A program made the translations under genes and the position numbers. DNA of 64,000 nt, taken from contig NZ_RJLQ01000009.1 in the NCBI RefSeq assembly GCF_003833015.1, forward strand, positions 1 to 64,000. The letters are read 5' to 3'. Positions 17,603-27,490 of this stretch are shown here, one piece after another (position 1 is the stretch's first letter; every line of letters begins with the position of its first letter). The DNA is from Clostridium sp. E02. Its GTDB lineage: Bacteria; Bacillota; Clostridia; Lachnospirales; Lachnospiraceae. Below the pieces are notes generated by a model. That model was given only the letters and a program-made list of their open reading frames with translations. It did no database searches and was not told the DNA's origin.

Positions 17603-18412
17603 ATGTTGATGATTGTTTTTTTTATTCTCATTCTTTCTGTCTTCCACGTAACAATGATCGATTATCTCTACAATAATCCAACCTACTATCAGCTGAATGC
17701 CTATACGATAGAAAGCAGGGATTTTAGAAGTATGCAGCTGGGGAATCTAGTTGCAAACTGGAATGAAATTGATTATGAATCATTGACTTCTCTCATGGTA
17801 GACAATAATTATGACTTAAGAAAGGTAAAAGACACGAAGGCTCATACGCCTGGACTGAAAAAAGTAAAACCAGTGGAATACAAAAAATTGAAACAGTCGT
17901 ATCAGGTAATTCTTGAAGATCTGAAGTTTTTTCCTATTCCAGATAATATCAATCAAGAGGCTCCAGATGTTTCGTTTGAGAATGGATGGATGCAGCCTCG
18001 TACTTATGGAGGAGAGCGAAAACATGAGGGCTGTGATATTATGGGGAACTTACGTCCAAGAGGTTATTATCCGGTGGTAAGCATGAGCGATGGCGTCATT
18101 GAAAAAGTTGGCTGGCTGGAAAAGGGGGGCTGGCGGATTGGAATTCGGGCGCCGAAAGGAGCCTATCTTTATTATGCTCATCTATATGGTTACAGCAAAC
18201 CATGGAAAGAAGGAGAAACGGTACGTGCCGGGGAGTTATTGGGATTCATGGGAGATACCGGTTATAGTAAAGTGGAAGGAACAACAGGAAACTTTGATGT
18301 TCACCTTCATGTGGGAATTTATATCCGAACCGATCACAACGATGAAATGAGTGTAAATCCTTACTGGATTTTAAAATATCTGGAGAAATACCGGTTAAAC
18401 TACCTTTATTAG
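17603..18412 (+). CDS. M23 family metallopeptidase, membrane-anchored
   Basis: The 269-residue protein has an N-terminal membrane anchor (residues 1-20) and a C-terminal LytM/M23 domain (about 130-255). The zinc ligands are visible: HEGCD near residue 148 (HxxxD) and HLHVGIY near 234 (HxH). M23 enzymes cut peptidoglycan cross-links outside the membrane, and some sporulation versions act as scaffolds. The gene is divergent from ylbJ across a 51-base region, suggesting a shared control region and perhaps a sporulation link. Confidence 0.88.
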   Translation: MLMIVFFILILSVFHVTMIDYLYNNPTYYQLNAYTIESRDFRSMQLGNLVANWNEIDYESLTSLMVDNNYDLRKVKDTKAHTPGLKKVKPVEYKKLKQSYQVILEDLKFFPIPDNINQEAPDVSFENGWMQPRTYGGERKHEGCDIMGNLRPRGYYPVVSMSDGVIEKVGWLEKGGWRIGIRAPKGAYLYYAHLYGYSKPWKEGETVRAGELLGFMGDTGYSKVEGTTGNFDVHLHVGIYIRTDHNDEMSVNPYWILKYLEKYRLNYLY

Positions 18413-18455
18413 AAGATTAGGATTTCTTACTTCGATAGAAACAGGAGCTCAAAAC

Positions 18456-19820
18456 GTGAGAAAAACAAAAATATCAGAAGAATTTTTAAACAATATGAAA
18501 AACTTATTAGGAGAAGAAGACTATGTGGCTTACCGAAATAGTTTTGAGGAAGAACGGCTTTATGGACTTCGGGTCAATACTCAAAAAACTTCTCCAGATG
18601 AGTTTTTAAAAAAGACGAATTTAACGTTGCATTCGATCCCATGGATTAAGAACGGCTTTTATTATAATGGGGAAGAACGTCCAGCAAAAGACCCCTATTA
18701 TTATGCAGGACTCTACTATTTACAAGAACCAAGTGCAATGACACCAGCAAACTTACTCCCCATTGTCCCGGGGGATCATGTTCTTGATCTTTGTGCTGCC
18801 CCTGGAGGGAAAAGCACAGAATTAGGAGTGAAATTAAAAGGGGAAGGAATACTTATCTCCAATGATATCAGCAGTTCAAGAGCCAAAGCACTTTTAAAGA
18901 ATCTTGAGTTATGGGGAATTGAAAATATATGTGTCACCAGTGAAGAACCGGAAAAATTAAAAGATACGTTTGGATCTTATTTTAATAAAATTTTAGTGGA
19001 TGCCCCCTGCTCCGGAGAGGGTATGTTCCGCAAAGATGAGGATATGGTTAAAAGTTATGAAATACATGGTCCAGAATACTATGCCCCCATCCAGAAAAAC
19101 ATTATGGAACAGGCAGTGGACATGCTGGTTCCTGGCGGGCTTATTTTGTATTCAACCTGTACGTTTTCCGTGTGTGAAAATGAAGAAGTGATACAAGGAA
19201 TCCTTAACCGTCATGAGGACATGGAACTTCTTAAGCTGCCTTTATTTAAAGGCGCTTCCGGGGGGATAGGGCTATCTGGCTGCCTTCGGCTTTTTCCCCA
19301 TAAGATAAAAGGGGAAGGACACTTCATGGCTTTGCTGCAAAAAAAGCAGTCTAAAAATGCAATTTCAGTCTCTTCCTCTTCGCAACAAAAAAAGCCTGCG
19401 CTGCCACCTTCGCTCTCTGAGTTTCTACTTCTGGTATCCAAGTCGTTTTCCGAATCTAGAATTCGGATCAAAAATGACTGTGTCTATTATTTACCGGAAG
19501 GATTTCCCGAGCAAGCAGGAAAACTACGCTTTTTAAGAACTGGGTTGTTGATTGGGGAACTGAAGAAAAACCGAATGGAACCTTCCCAGGCATTTGCTAT
19601 GTCTTTAAAATTTGGAGAGTTTAAACAGACCCTTTCCTGGAAGAAAGAGGATGAACGGGTAATTCGGTATTTAAAGGGAGAAACCATATCACTAACGGAA
19701 GAAGAAGGAGAGATCAAAGGCTGGTGTCTCATATGCGTGGATGAATTTCCTCTTGGTTTTGCAAAAGGAGATGGAACTCGTTTGAAAAATAAATATTACC
19801 CAGGATGGCGGTGGCAATAA
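18456..19820 (+). CDS. RsmB/NOP family rRNA cytosine-C5 methyltransferase (RsmF-like)
   Basis: The 454-residue enzyme has the NOL1/NOP2/Sun methyltransferase core with SAM-binding VLDLCAAPGGKSTELG, the catalytic cysteine loop DAPCSGEGMFRKD and the second cysteine in YSTCTFSVCENEE. A C-terminal PUA-like RNA-binding region (about 310-454) is as in RsmF. It starts with GTG, eight bases after AGGAG. The next gene, an RsuA-type synthase, begins exactly at its stop codon, so the two rRNA modifiers are coupled. Confidence 0.92.
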   Translation: MRKTKISEEFLNNMKNLLGEEDYVAYRNSFEEERLYGLRVNTQKTSPDEFLKKTNLTLHSIPWIKNGFYYNGEERPAKDPYYYAGLYYLQEPSAMTPANLLPIVPGDHVLDLCAAPGGKSTELGVKLKGEGILISNDISSSRAKALLKNLELWGIENICVTSEEPEKLKDTFGSYFNKILVDAPCSGEGMFRKDEDMVKSYEIHGPEYYAPIQKNIMEQAVDMLVPGGLILYSTCTFSVCENEEVIQGILNRHEDMELLKLPLFKGASGGIGLSGCLRLFPHKIKGEGHFMALLQKKQSKNAISVSSSSQQKKPALPPSLSEFLLLVSKSFSESRIRIKNDCVYYLPEGFPEQAGKLRFLRTGLLIGELKKNRMEPSQAFAMSLKFGEFKQTLSWKKEDERVIRYLKGETISLTEEEGEIKGWCLICVDEFPLGFAKGDGTRLKNKYYPGWRWQ

Positions 19821-20554
19821 TGAAAGAAATGCGGTTGGATAAATTTCTGGCTGAAATGGGAGAAGGTTCCCGAAGTCAGTTGAAAGTAATGGCTCGAAAA
19901 GGCCGGATTACAGTGGATGGAATTGTAGAAAAAAAGACAGACCGTAAGATCAAACCGGGAATGCAAGAGGTTACGGTTGATGATAGACCGATCGCTTATG
20001 CTGCGTATGAATATTATATGCTAAATAAACCAAGGGGGGTCGTGTCAGCAACAGAAGATTCCCGCTATCAAACAGTCATTGAATTGATTGAAGATAGAAA
20101 GCGAAAGGATTTATTCCCCGTAGGACGCCTGGATATCGACACCGAAGGACTTCTTTTAATCACCAATGACGGGGACCTTGCCCATCAGCTGCTTTCACCC
20201 AAAAAGCATGTGGATAAAGTGTATTATGCAAAGGTGGAGGGAAGTCTTCCTACGGATGCCGAGAAACAGTTTTTACAGGGGATAGTCCTATCAGATGGAA
20301 CGAAAACCATGCCAGCGCAGTTAAAAGTGTTGGAGACAGAGGAACTTACGTCTGTTCAGCTGACCATTCATGAAGGAAAATTTCATCAGGTAAAACGGAT
20401 GTTTGAAGTGATTGGTTGTGGTGTGGTATACTTAAAAAGGTTATCCATGGGGAGTCTGACCCTGGATGAGTCTTTAAAACCTGGAGAGTATCGTTGCTTA
20501 AGCGGGGAAGAAATTCAGAAGTTGCAGCATCATGGAAAGGAAGTTAAACATTAA
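19820..20554 (+). CDS. RsuA/RluB family pseudouridine synthase
   Basis: The 244-residue protein has an N-terminal S4 RNA-binding domain (MRLDKFLAEMGEGSRS) and the RsuA catalytic block with PVGRLDIDTEGLLLITNDG, where D of RLD is the nucleophile. It modifies a uridine in 16S or 23S rRNA; its small size and overall form favour the 16S RsuA type. The ATG at 19820 overlaps the preceding stop by one base. Confidence 0.92.
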   Translation: MKEMRLDKFLAEMGEGSRSQLKVMARKGRITVDGIVEKKTDRKIKPGMQEVTVDDRPIAYAAYEYYMLNKPRGVVSATEDSRYQTVIELIEDRKRKDLFPVGRLDIDTEGLLLITNDGDLAHQLLSPKKHVDKVYYAKVEGSLPTDAEKQFLQGIVLSDGTKTMPAQLKVLETEELTSVQLTIHEGKFHQVKRMFEVIGCGVVYLKRLSMGSLTLDESLKPGEYRCLSGEEIQKLQHHGKEVKH

Positions 20555-21221
20555 TATGCTAAATAAGAAAAAAGCGGTGATTTTTGATTTAGATGGAACA
20601 CTAGTGGATTCCATGTGGATGTGGAAAACCATTGATATACAGTTTTTGGGTGATAGAGGGCTGGATTGTCCAGAGGATGTACAGATAGATATTGAAGGAA
20701 TGAGTTTTACAGAAACTGCATTTTATTTTAAGGAACGCTTTAAGCTAACAGAATCCCTGGATGAGATAAAGAAGATCTGGACCAGCATGGCACTGGATAA
20801 ATACAAGTGCGAAGTTCCTCTAAAGCCAGGAGTTGGCGAATTCCTGACTTATTTGTCCGATCAAGGAATAAAGGCAGGAATTGCAACTAGCAATGGAAGA
20901 GAGATGGTGGAAGGGGTGATTGAAGCCCTGCAAATCGGAAAATACTTTCAAGTAATTGCCACATCTTGTGAGGTGCCCGCAGGAAAACCTGCCCCTGATA
21001 TTTATTTAAAAGTTGCAAATGAACTATCGGTATCTCCGGAACAGTGTCTGGTATTTGAAGATGTCCCTGCTGGAATTCTAGCAGGAAAAAGAGCTGGCAT
21101 GACGGTTTGTGCCATTGATGACGAATTCTCTAGAGAGAGAGAAACGGAAAAGAGAGAACTGGCAGATTATTTCATCTATGATTATTATCAGTTATTAAAC
21201 GGGAACGGAGCGATATCATGA
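20532..21221 (+). CDS. HAD superfamily hydrolase (beta-phosphoglucomutase-like, IA)
   Basis: This 229-residue (or 221, if the ATG at 20556 is used) phosphatase-fold protein has motif I FDLDGTLVDS with both catalytic aspartates, motif II TSN, and motifs III/IV around GKPAPDIY and VFEDVPAGILAGKRAG. The cap is helical as in beta-phosphoglucomutase relatives. The substrate cannot be assigned. It overlaps the RsuA-like gene by 23 bases if the first start is used, and the YgiQ gene by four bases (ATGA). Confidence 0.88.
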   Translation: MERKLNINMLNKKKAVIFDLDGTLVDSMWMWKTIDIQFLGDRGLDCPEDVQIDIEGMSFTETAFYFKERFKLTESLDEIKKIWTSMALDKYKCEVPLKPGVGEFLTYLSDQGIKAGIATSNGREMVEGVIEALQIGKYFQVIATSCEVPAGKPAPDIYLKVANELSVSPEQCLVFEDVPAGILAGKRAGMTVCAIDDEFSRERETEKRELADYFIYDYYQLLNGNGAIS

Positions 21222-23152
21222 TACACGATTTTCTTCCCATCAGCCGGACGGATATGAAGATCCGGGGATGGAAACAATGTGATTTTATTTATGTGAATGG
21301 AGATGCCTATGTGGATCATCCTTCCTTTGGACATGCAATTATCAGCCGTCTGTTAGAAGCTCACGGATATAAGGTTGGGATTATCGCCCAGCCGGACTGG
21401 AAAGATCCAAAAAGTATTCAGATTTTAGGAGAACCGAAACTTGGTTTTCTGGTTTCTGGCGGAAATATGGATTCCATGGTGAATCATTATTCGGTTTCAA
21501 AGAAACGAAGAAAGCAGGATTCCTATACACCAGGAGGGATCATGGGCAAGCGTCCGGATTATGCGACTACGGTATACTGTAACTTGATTCGTTCTGTCTA
21601 TAAGAAAGCACCGATTATTATTGGCGGCATTGAGGCAAGCTTAAGACGATTTGCTCATTATGATTACTGGTCGGATCGATTAAAACATTCCATCCTGATT
21701 GACTCTCAGGCGGATTTGATTTCTTATGGTATGGGAGAAAAATCAATCATAGAGATTGCAGATGCGCTTAAGAGCGGGATCGATATTAAAGATATTACGT
21801 TTATTGATGGGACTGTATTTAAGACCACCAGTTTAGACTCCGTCTATGATGCAACAACCCTTCCATCTTACGAAAGTATGAAAAAAGATCGTATGGAATA
21901 TGCCAAAAGTTACTTTGTCCAGTATAACAATACGGATCCTTATTTGGGAAAACGTTTGGTGGAACCGTACAATGAACATTTATATGTTGTTCAAAATCCC
22001 CCTTCAAAGCCTCTTACTATGGACGAGATGGATGAAGTGTATGCGCTTCCCTATATGAGAAATTACCATCCGTCTTATGAGGAGCTGGGAGGAGTACCGG
22101 CGATTCGGGAGATAAAATTTAGTTTAATCAGCAACCGGGGGTGCTTTGGAGCTTGCAGTTTTTGTGCACTTACGTTTCATCAGGGACGAATCATACAGGC
22201 TAGAAGCCATGATTCTCTGATTGAAGAGGCCAAATGGCTGATCGAGGAGCCTGATTTTAAAGGATATATTCATGACGTAGGTGGCCCTACCGCAGACTTT
22301 CGTTCACCAGCATGTGAAAAACAGATCGGAAAAGGTGCCTGTCCAAATAAACAGTGTCTATTCCCAGAACCGTGTAAAAATTTACGTGCAGATCATACGG
22401 ATTATATTCAATTATTAAGAAAATTACGCAACCTTCCAAAAGTGAAGAAAGTATTTATCCGTTCCGGAATCCGGTTTGATTATGTTCTTGCGGATAAGGG
22501 AGGCAAATTTTTAAAAGAACTTTGTGAGTTTCATGTAAGTGGCCAGTTAAAGGTGGCACCAGAGCATGTGGCGGATAACGTACTTACAAAGATGGGAAAA
22601 CCCCAGAATAAGATTTACAGACAGTTTGTAAAGGAATACAATGAAATGAACGGACGTTTGGGGAAAAAGCAGTATTTGGTTCCTTACTTAATGTCCTCCC
22701 ACCCAGGTTCTGGATTAAAAGAAGCCATTGAGCTGGCGGAATATTTAAGAGATCTTGGCTATATGCCGGAGCAGGTTCAGGATTTCTATCCTACTCCATC
22801 TACCATATCCACTTGTATGTATTATACTGGATATGATCCAAGAACCATGGAGAAGGTTTATGTACCGACTAATCCTCATGAGAAAGCAATGCAGAGAGCT
22901 TTGATTCAATATCGCAATCCGAAAAATTATGATTTGGTTTTAGAGGCTCTTTTAAAGGCTGGACGCCCCGATTTGATTGGGTTTGAGAAAAAATGTCTGA
23001 TACGACCGAGAAATGGAGCAAAACCTGGTTTTACGAACTCCAAAGAGGGTAAAATGTATAAGAGTGGAACCTATTCCGATACCCCGGCAGAGAAACGGAC
23101 GCATAAGAAAAAAACCATACGGAATGTCCACAAAAAATCAGTGAAAAAATAA
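21218..23152 (+). CDS. YgiQ family radical SAM protein
   Basis: This 644-residue protein is a YgiQ-type radical SAM enzyme of unknown reaction. It has the N-terminal UPF0313 region with GGIEASLRRFAHYDYWSD, the radical SAM cluster CFGACSFC at about residues 309-316, and the PFYPTPSTISTCMYYTG-like segment (FYPTPSTISTCMYYTG) near 530. The C-terminus is a lysine-rich basic tail. The first four bases overlap the HAD stop. Confidence 0.93.
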   Translation: MIHDFLPISRTDMKIRGWKQCDFIYVNGDAYVDHPSFGHAIISRLLEAHGYKVGIIAQPDWKDPKSIQILGEPKLGFLVSGGNMDSMVNHYSVSKKRRKQDSYTPGGIMGKRPDYATTVYCNLIRSVYKKAPIIIGGIEASLRRFAHYDYWSDRLKHSILIDSQADLISYGMGEKSIIEIADALKSGIDIKDITFIDGTVFKTTSLDSVYDATTLPSYESMKKDRMEYAKSYFVQYNNTDPYLGKRLVEPYNEHLYVVQNPPSKPLTMDEMDEVYALPYMRNYHPSYEELGGVPAIREIKFSLISNRGCFGACSFCALTFHQGRIIQARSHDSLIEEAKWLIEEPDFKGYIHDVGGPTADFRSPACEKQIGKGACPNKQCLFPEPCKNLRADHTDYIQLLRKLRNLPKVKKVFIRSGIRFDYVLADKGGKFLKELCEFHVSGQLKVAPEHVADNVLTKMGKPQNKIYRQFVKEYNEMNGRLGKKQYLVPYLMSSHPGSGLKEAIELAEYLRDLGYMPEQVQDFYPTPSTISTCMYYTGYDPRTMEKVYVPTNPHEKAMQRALIQYRNPKNYDLVLEALLKAGRPDLIGFEKKCLIRPRNGAKPGFTNSKEGKMYKSGTYSDTPAEKRTHKKKTIRNVHKKSVKK

Positions 23153-23179
23153 AAAATCAAAAAAAAGAAGGGATCGAAT

Positions 23180-23950
23180 ATGAAAATTGCGATTGTAACA
23201 GGTGCTTCTTCTGGATTGGGAAGGGAATTCGTTCTTCAGATTGCGGATCGTTTTAGTGGAATCGAAGAGATTTGGGCGATTGCTCGAAGAAAAGAGAGGA
23301 TCGAGGAATTATCTCCGTTGGTTCCAGTAAAGGTGCGGTCCTTTGCCATAGACTTAACGGATAAAAACAAACTGTTGAAGTTACAGGAAACATTGTCTCA
23401 GGAAAAACCGGAAGTGAAATGGTTAATCAATGCAGCAGGATATGGAAAAATAGGTGCAGTAGGGTCCGTCAATTTAGAAGACGAGATGGGAATGGTGGAT
23501 TTAAATAATAGAGGATTGGTTGCAATGACCCATTTGGTGCTTCCGTACATGTCAAAGAACAGCAGGATCATTCAATTCTCATCGGCGGCTTCCTTTTTAC
23601 CCCAGCCGGATTTTGCCATTTACGCAGCCTCAAAATCCTTTGTTTTAAGTTATAGCAGAGCATTGAATGAAGAGCTGAAACCAAAGGGGATCTATGTAAC
23701 AGCAGTATGTCCTGGACCGGTGAGAACGGAATTTTTTAAGATCGCAGAGACTACGGGGCACATATCCCTCTATAAAAAAATTCTCATGGCGGATCCCAAA
23801 AAGGTAGTTCGCCTGGCCATTCGTGACAGTATGATGGGACGTCCGGTTTCGGTATACGGATCAACGATGAAGGCGTTTCGATTTATAACCAAGCTATTGC
23901 CTCATACGTTGCTTTTACAATTTGTAATTGGACTTATGAAAACCGAATAA
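23180..23950 (+). CDS. SDR family NAD(P)-dependent oxidoreductase
   Basis: The 256-residue classical short-chain dehydrogenase has the Rossmann motif TGASSGLG (residues 7-14), the NAAGYG segment near 88, a catalytic serine in FSSAASF and the YAASKS active-site motif. SDRs of this DltE/YqjQ-like type often act on acyl or keto substrates, but the substrate is not predictable. It follows the YgiQ gene by 27 bases with a GAAGGGATCG-like site. Confidence 0.9.
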   Translation: MKIAIVTGASSGLGREFVLQIADRFSGIEEIWAIARRKERIEELSPLVPVKVRSFAIDLTDKNKLLKLQETLSQEKPEVKWLINAAGYGKIGAVGSVNLEDEMGMVDLNNRGLVAMTHLVLPYMSKNSRIIQFSSAASFLPQPDFAIYAASKSFVLSYSRALNEELKPKGIYVTAVCPGPVRTEFFKIAETTGHISLYKKILMADPKKVVRLAIRDSMMGRPVSVYGSTMKAFRFITKLLPHTLLLQFVIGLMKTE

Positions 23951-23981
23951 ACACTACTGATGCGGGAAGAAGGATACAAAA

Positions 23982-24551
23982 GTGAAACGATATACCAAGG
24001 GACAGTATGGATACCGGGACTACCATAGAAACAAAGAGCTGATTAAGATTATCATCGGTGCTTTTCTGATTGCTATTCAGTTACTGCTTCGTGAATTTAC
24101 AAACAACGATTCGGCAAAAAACATTTTAACCGTTATGGCGGTACTTTCCGTTCTTCCGGTTGCCAATATAGCGGTTCCTATATTGGCTGCTTTTAAGTAC
24201 CGCACCTCATCGAAGGATTTTTATAACCAAGTCACTGCTTTTAACAATCGGGGAGAGTTTTTATATGACCTGGTTCTTACATCTAAAGAGCAAGTAATCC
24301 CTCTTGAGGCAGTTGTGATTCATGAAACTGGAATTTATGCCTATTGCGCTTACAAAAAGACAGATACGGTAAAAGCAGAACGTTTCCTGACCCAGATGTT
24401 ACTGCGTCATAAGTTGGATCGAGAAATAAAAATCTTTTTGGACGAAAAAATCTTTTTTAATCGGATCCGTTCCCTAAAGACAGATGCATGGGATGAAGGA
24501 AGCAGCAATTTGGATCAAACGGTAAGTTTGTTAAAAAGTCTGTCCATATAG
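23982..24551 (+). CDS. Conserved membrane protein, unknown function
   Basis: The 189-residue protein begins with GTG after GAAGAAGGA. Two hydrophobic helices (about residues 22-38 and 46-70) follow a basic N-terminus, then a cytoplasmic alpha/beta domain (about 75-189) with a strand-rich LVLTSKEQVIPLEAVVIHETGIYAYC segment. I do not recognise a named family. Its place between an SDR gene and an RluA-type synthase, with 31- and 25-base gaps, supports a real gene. Confidence 0.72.
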   Translation: MKRYTKGQYGYRDYHRNKELIKIIIGAFLIAIQLLLREFTNNDSAKNILTVMAVLSVLPVANIAVPILAAFKYRTSSKDFYNQVTAFNNRGEFLYDLVLTSKEQVIPLEAVVIHETGIYAYCAYKKTDTVKAERFLTQMLLRHKLDREIKIFLDEKIFFNRIRSLKTDAWDEGSSNLDQTVSLLKSLSI

Positions 24552-24576
24552 AGGGCAGAAATAGAAAGGAAATATC

Positions 24577-25542
24577 ATGCAGTCATTGATTGTATCCAAC
24601 AACGAAGCAGGACAACGTATGGATAAGCTGCTTATAAAATATTTAAACCTTGCAGGAAAAAGTTTTCTCTACAAGATGATGAGAAAAAAGAACATTGTAT
24701 TAAATGGGAAAAAATGCGATGGTTCGGAAAGGCTGGTTCAAGGGGATGAGATTAAACTATTTCTTTCCGATGAAACAATAGCTAAATTTTCCGAAATAAA
24801 GATACCTGTTGTGAAGAAGGTGAGCTTAGACATTATTTATGAGGATGATCATATCATTTTGCTAAATAAGCCGGCTGGTATGCTATCCCAGAAAGCAAAA
24901 GACACCGATGAGTCCCTTGTCGAATATATGATAGACAATCTAATTACGAGAGGACAGTTAAAGAAAGAACAGTTAAGGAGTTTTCGTCCCTCTATCTGCA
25001 ACCGCCTGGATCGGAATACCAGTGGTCTTGTGGTGGGAGGAAAATCTCTGAAAGGACTTCAGGTGATGTCTGCGGTATTTAAGGACAGAAGCATACACAA
25101 ATATTATCAGTGTGTGGTAAAGGGAAAGGTATTAGAAAAACAGGTCATTCGAGGTTTTTTATTAAAAGACGAGTCCACGAATCAAGTAACGGTTTATACC
25201 AATGAATTACCAGGCAGTGTACCGATTATAACAGAGTATGAAGCAAAGGGTTATTTTGAGGGTTACACGTTATTAAATGTGACTTTAGTAACTGGCCGGA
25301 CACACCAGATCAGAGCCCACCTTGCTTCTATCGGGCATCCAATTGTTGGAGATTATAAATATGGGGATCCGTCCGTCAATGAAGAGGCAAAAAAGCGGTT
25401 TTCTATCCACTCACAGCTCCTTCATTCGTTTCAGATCGTATTTCCTGATCTGCCGCACCCCCTTACCTATCTGTCTGGTAAAACCTTTTATGCACCATTG
25501 CCAAAATCATTTTCGAATGTATGTGCAGAATGGAGGAAGTAG
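24577..25542 (+). CDS. RluA family pseudouridine synthase
   Basis: The 321-residue enzyme has an N-terminal S4 domain (about 12-75) and the RluA catalytic motif CNRLDRNTSGLVVGGK, whose Asp is the nucleophile. TGRTHQIRAHLASIGHPIVGD is the conserved RNA-contact segment. It most likely acts on 23S rRNA like RluC/RluD. It ends six bases before recU. Confidence 0.93.
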   Translation: MQSLIVSNNEAGQRMDKLLIKYLNLAGKSFLYKMMRKKNIVLNGKKCDGSERLVQGDEIKLFLSDETIAKFSEIKIPVVKKVSLDIIYEDDHIILLNKPAGMLSQKAKDTDESLVEYMIDNLITRGQLKKEQLRSFRPSICNRLDRNTSGLVVGGKSLKGLQVMSAVFKDRSIHKYYQCVVKGKVLEKQVIRGFLLKDESTNQVTVYTNELPGSVPIITEYEAKGYFEGYTLLNVTLVTGRTHQIRAHLASIGHPIVGDYKYGDPSVNEEAKKRFSIHSQLLHSFQIVFPDLPHPLTYLSGKTFYAPLPKSFSNVCAEWRK

Positions 25543-25548
25543 GGGGAT

Positions 25549-26082
25549 ATGGGAACATGGAAAACGAGAGGGCTGCGAGGTTCAACTTTAGAAGAGTTGA
25601 TTAACCGCAGCAACGAAAGCTATCGGGAAAAGGGGTTGGCTTTGATTCAGAAAATTCCAACTCCGATTACTCCCATTGCCATCGATAAAACCAGCCGCCA
25701 CATTACCATGGCATATTTTGATCAGAAAAGTACGGTGGATTTTATCGGTGCCGTGCAGGGGATACCTGTATGTTTTGATGCAAAGGAATGTCAGACGAAT
25801 ACATTTCCTTTGCAAAACATCCATGATCATCAGGTTGCTTTTATGGACGCATTTGAAACACAGGGAGGCATTTCTTTTATTCTTTTATCCTATACGCAAA
25901 AAAACGAAGTCTATTATCTGCCTTTTGATCAGATCAGGGCTTTTTTTCAAAGGATGAAAGATGGAGGGCGCAAAAGCTTTACTTATGACGAAATAGATAA
26001 ATCATGGCTGGTTAAAAGTCACAGAGATATACTCGTTCATTATCTTGAGCTGGTTCAAAAAGATTTAGAACGAAGAGATTGA
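25549..26082 (+). CDS. recU: Holliday junction resolvase RecU
   Basis: This 177-residue Firmicute resolvase cuts four-way DNA junctions in recombination and chromosome segregation. The N-terminal NRSNESYREKGLALIQKIP, the metal-binding KSTVDFIGAVQGIPVCFDAKE (D, then D-x-K/E) and the QVAFMDAFETQGGISFIL segment are all family features. In Bacillus recU pairs with a penicillin-binding protein; here it ends a run led by RNA-modifying enzymes. The -35 box of the his promoter overlaps its stop codon. Confidence 0.94.
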   Translation: MGTWKTRGLRGSTLEELINRSNESYREKGLALIQKIPTPITPIAIDKTSRHITMAYFDQKSTVDFIGAVQGIPVCFDAKECQTNTFPLQNIHDHQVAFMDAFETQGGISFILLSYTQKNEVYYLPFDQIRAFFQRMKDGGRKSFTYDEIDKSWLVKSHRDILVHYLELVQKDLERRD

Positions 26083-26107
26083 CAAGATCCGATTTCTCGC
26101 CTATAAT
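26079..26107 (+). promoter_or_regulatory. Consensus sigma-A promoter of the his operon
   Basis: Perfect TTGACA (26079-26084), 17-base spacer, perfect TATAAT (26102-26107). The -35 overlaps the recU stop. The leader is about 95 bases with a small CACTTT/AAAGTG hairpin, too short for a classical T-box, so histidine control is not evident. Confidence 0.88.
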
Positions 26108-26209
26108 TAACTACACGTTATCGTGCTATCGAATTATCACTTTACCTTTAGAAAGTGGATGAGGAAAGTTTTAGGAAGAGAGTAAACCCTTTTAAGGACG
26201 GAGGTAGTT

Positions 26210-27490
26210 ATGGCAAATAAACAATTACATACACCGGATGGAGTCCGGGATATTTATGGAGCGGAATGTACTAGAAAATTGATTGTGCAGGATAAAATGT
26301 TGAAAATATTCCATTTGTTTGGTTATCAGGACATAGAAACCCCCACTTTTGAATTTTTTGATATCTTTAATGAATCAAAGGGAAGTGTAAAGGCGAAAGA
26401 GATGTTTAAATTTTTCGACCGGGATAATCATACTTTGGTATTGCGGCCAGATGTAACTCCAGCCATTGCCAGATGTGCAGCAAAATATTTTCTAGATGAA
26501 GCCATGCCCATTCGCCTTTGCTATATGGAAAGAACTTTTATCAATCATTCCAGCTATCAGGGGAGATTAAAAGAAGTCAGCCAGACTGGAAGTGAGTTAA
26601 TTGGAGATGATTCCCCGGAAGGGGATGCAGAAATTCTTGTTATGACAATTGAAGCATTAAAAGCAGCAGGCCTTACAGAGTTCCAGATTGAACTTGGCGA
26701 GGTGGATTTCTTTAAAGGGTTGTTAGAAGAAGCCGGTATGGATGGGGAGATGGAAGAAGCACTCAAGGAGTTAATTGAGAATAAAAATTTCTCTGGTGTG
26801 GAAGAACTGGTAACGGCTCAATCGATATCAGAAGAGCTAAAGCAGGTGTTTTTAAAACTGCCGGAGCTGTTTGGTTCACTAGAACAGATTCAGGCGGCGA
26901 AAGACCTGACCAATAATCAAAGAGCGCATCGAGCCATTGAACGACTTTTAGAAGTCCACCGGATTTTACAGTGTTACGGCGTAGAGGATTACGTTTCTTA
27001 TGATCTGGGGATGATTAGCCAGTACCAGTATTACACCGGAATTATCTTTAAGGCCTATACGTATGGAACTGGGGATTATATTGTAAATGGAGGCAGATAT
27101 GATGGACTTTTAAAGCAGTTTGGAAAAGATGCTCCTGCCGTTGGATTTGGAATTTCTGTTGATGATTTGTTACTTGCACTTAATAGACAAAATATTGAGA
27201 CTGAAGTGTCTATGGCTCATACTATCATTCTCTATGAACCAGAATCCAGAGATCAGGCAATTGCCCTTGCAGGTCATTTTCGCCACTATAATGAAGCGGT
27301 TGAACTCCAGACAAAGATACCGGATCGATCGGTGGATTCCTATGGAGAGTATGCCATACATAGGAATTTAAAGAATCTGCTTTATTTGGATAATACTGGA
27401 AATAAGGTCACGGCAATCAATCTTTTGCTTGGAACTACAGATGAACTGCCGTTATCGGAGTATTTACAAGAAACGGGGGGGAATCCATGA
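26210..27490 (+). CDS. hisZ: ATP phosphoribosyltransferase regulatory subunit HisZ
   Basis: This 426-residue HisRS paralogue without tRNA-charging function forms the hetero-octamer with short HisG and gives histidine feedback. The class II synthetase core is visible: [10 protein letters not shown], the motif 2-like [21 protein letters not shown] region and the ATP/His pocket [12 protein letters not shown]. It opens the his operon after an ACGGAGG site. Pairing with the adjacent short HisG excludes HisS. Confidence 0.95.
   Translation: MANKQLHTPDGVRDIYGAECTRKLIVQDKMLKIFHLFGYQDIETPTFEFFDIFNESKGSVKAKEMFKFFDRDNHTLVLRPDVTPAIARCAAKYFLDEAMPIRLCYMERTFINHSSYQGRLKEVSQTGSELIGDDSPEGDAEILVMTIEALKAAGLTEFQIELGEVDFFKGLLEEAGMDGEMEEALKELIENKNFSGVEELVTAQSISEELKQVFLKLPELFGSLEQIQAAKDLTNNQRAHRAIERLLEVHRILQCYGVEDYVSYDLGMISQYQYYTGIIFKAYTYGTGDYIVNGGRYDGLLKQFGKDAPAVGFGISVDDLLLALNRQNIETEVSMAHTIILYEPESRDQAIALAGHFRHYNEAVELQTKIPDRSVDSYGEYAIHRNLKNLLYLDNTGNKVTAINLLLGTTDELPLSEYLQETGGNP

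Noticed and set aside
16605-17647. N-terminal extension of YlbJ to 17647
   Set aside because: It overlaps the divergent M23 gene and encodes a polar Asn/His-rich stretch unlike the family; the ATG at 17551 has its own site.
26108-26209. T-box or histidine attenuator upstream of hisZ
   Set aside because: The leader is about 95 bases, with no T-box consensus, no run of His codons and no terminator hairpin.
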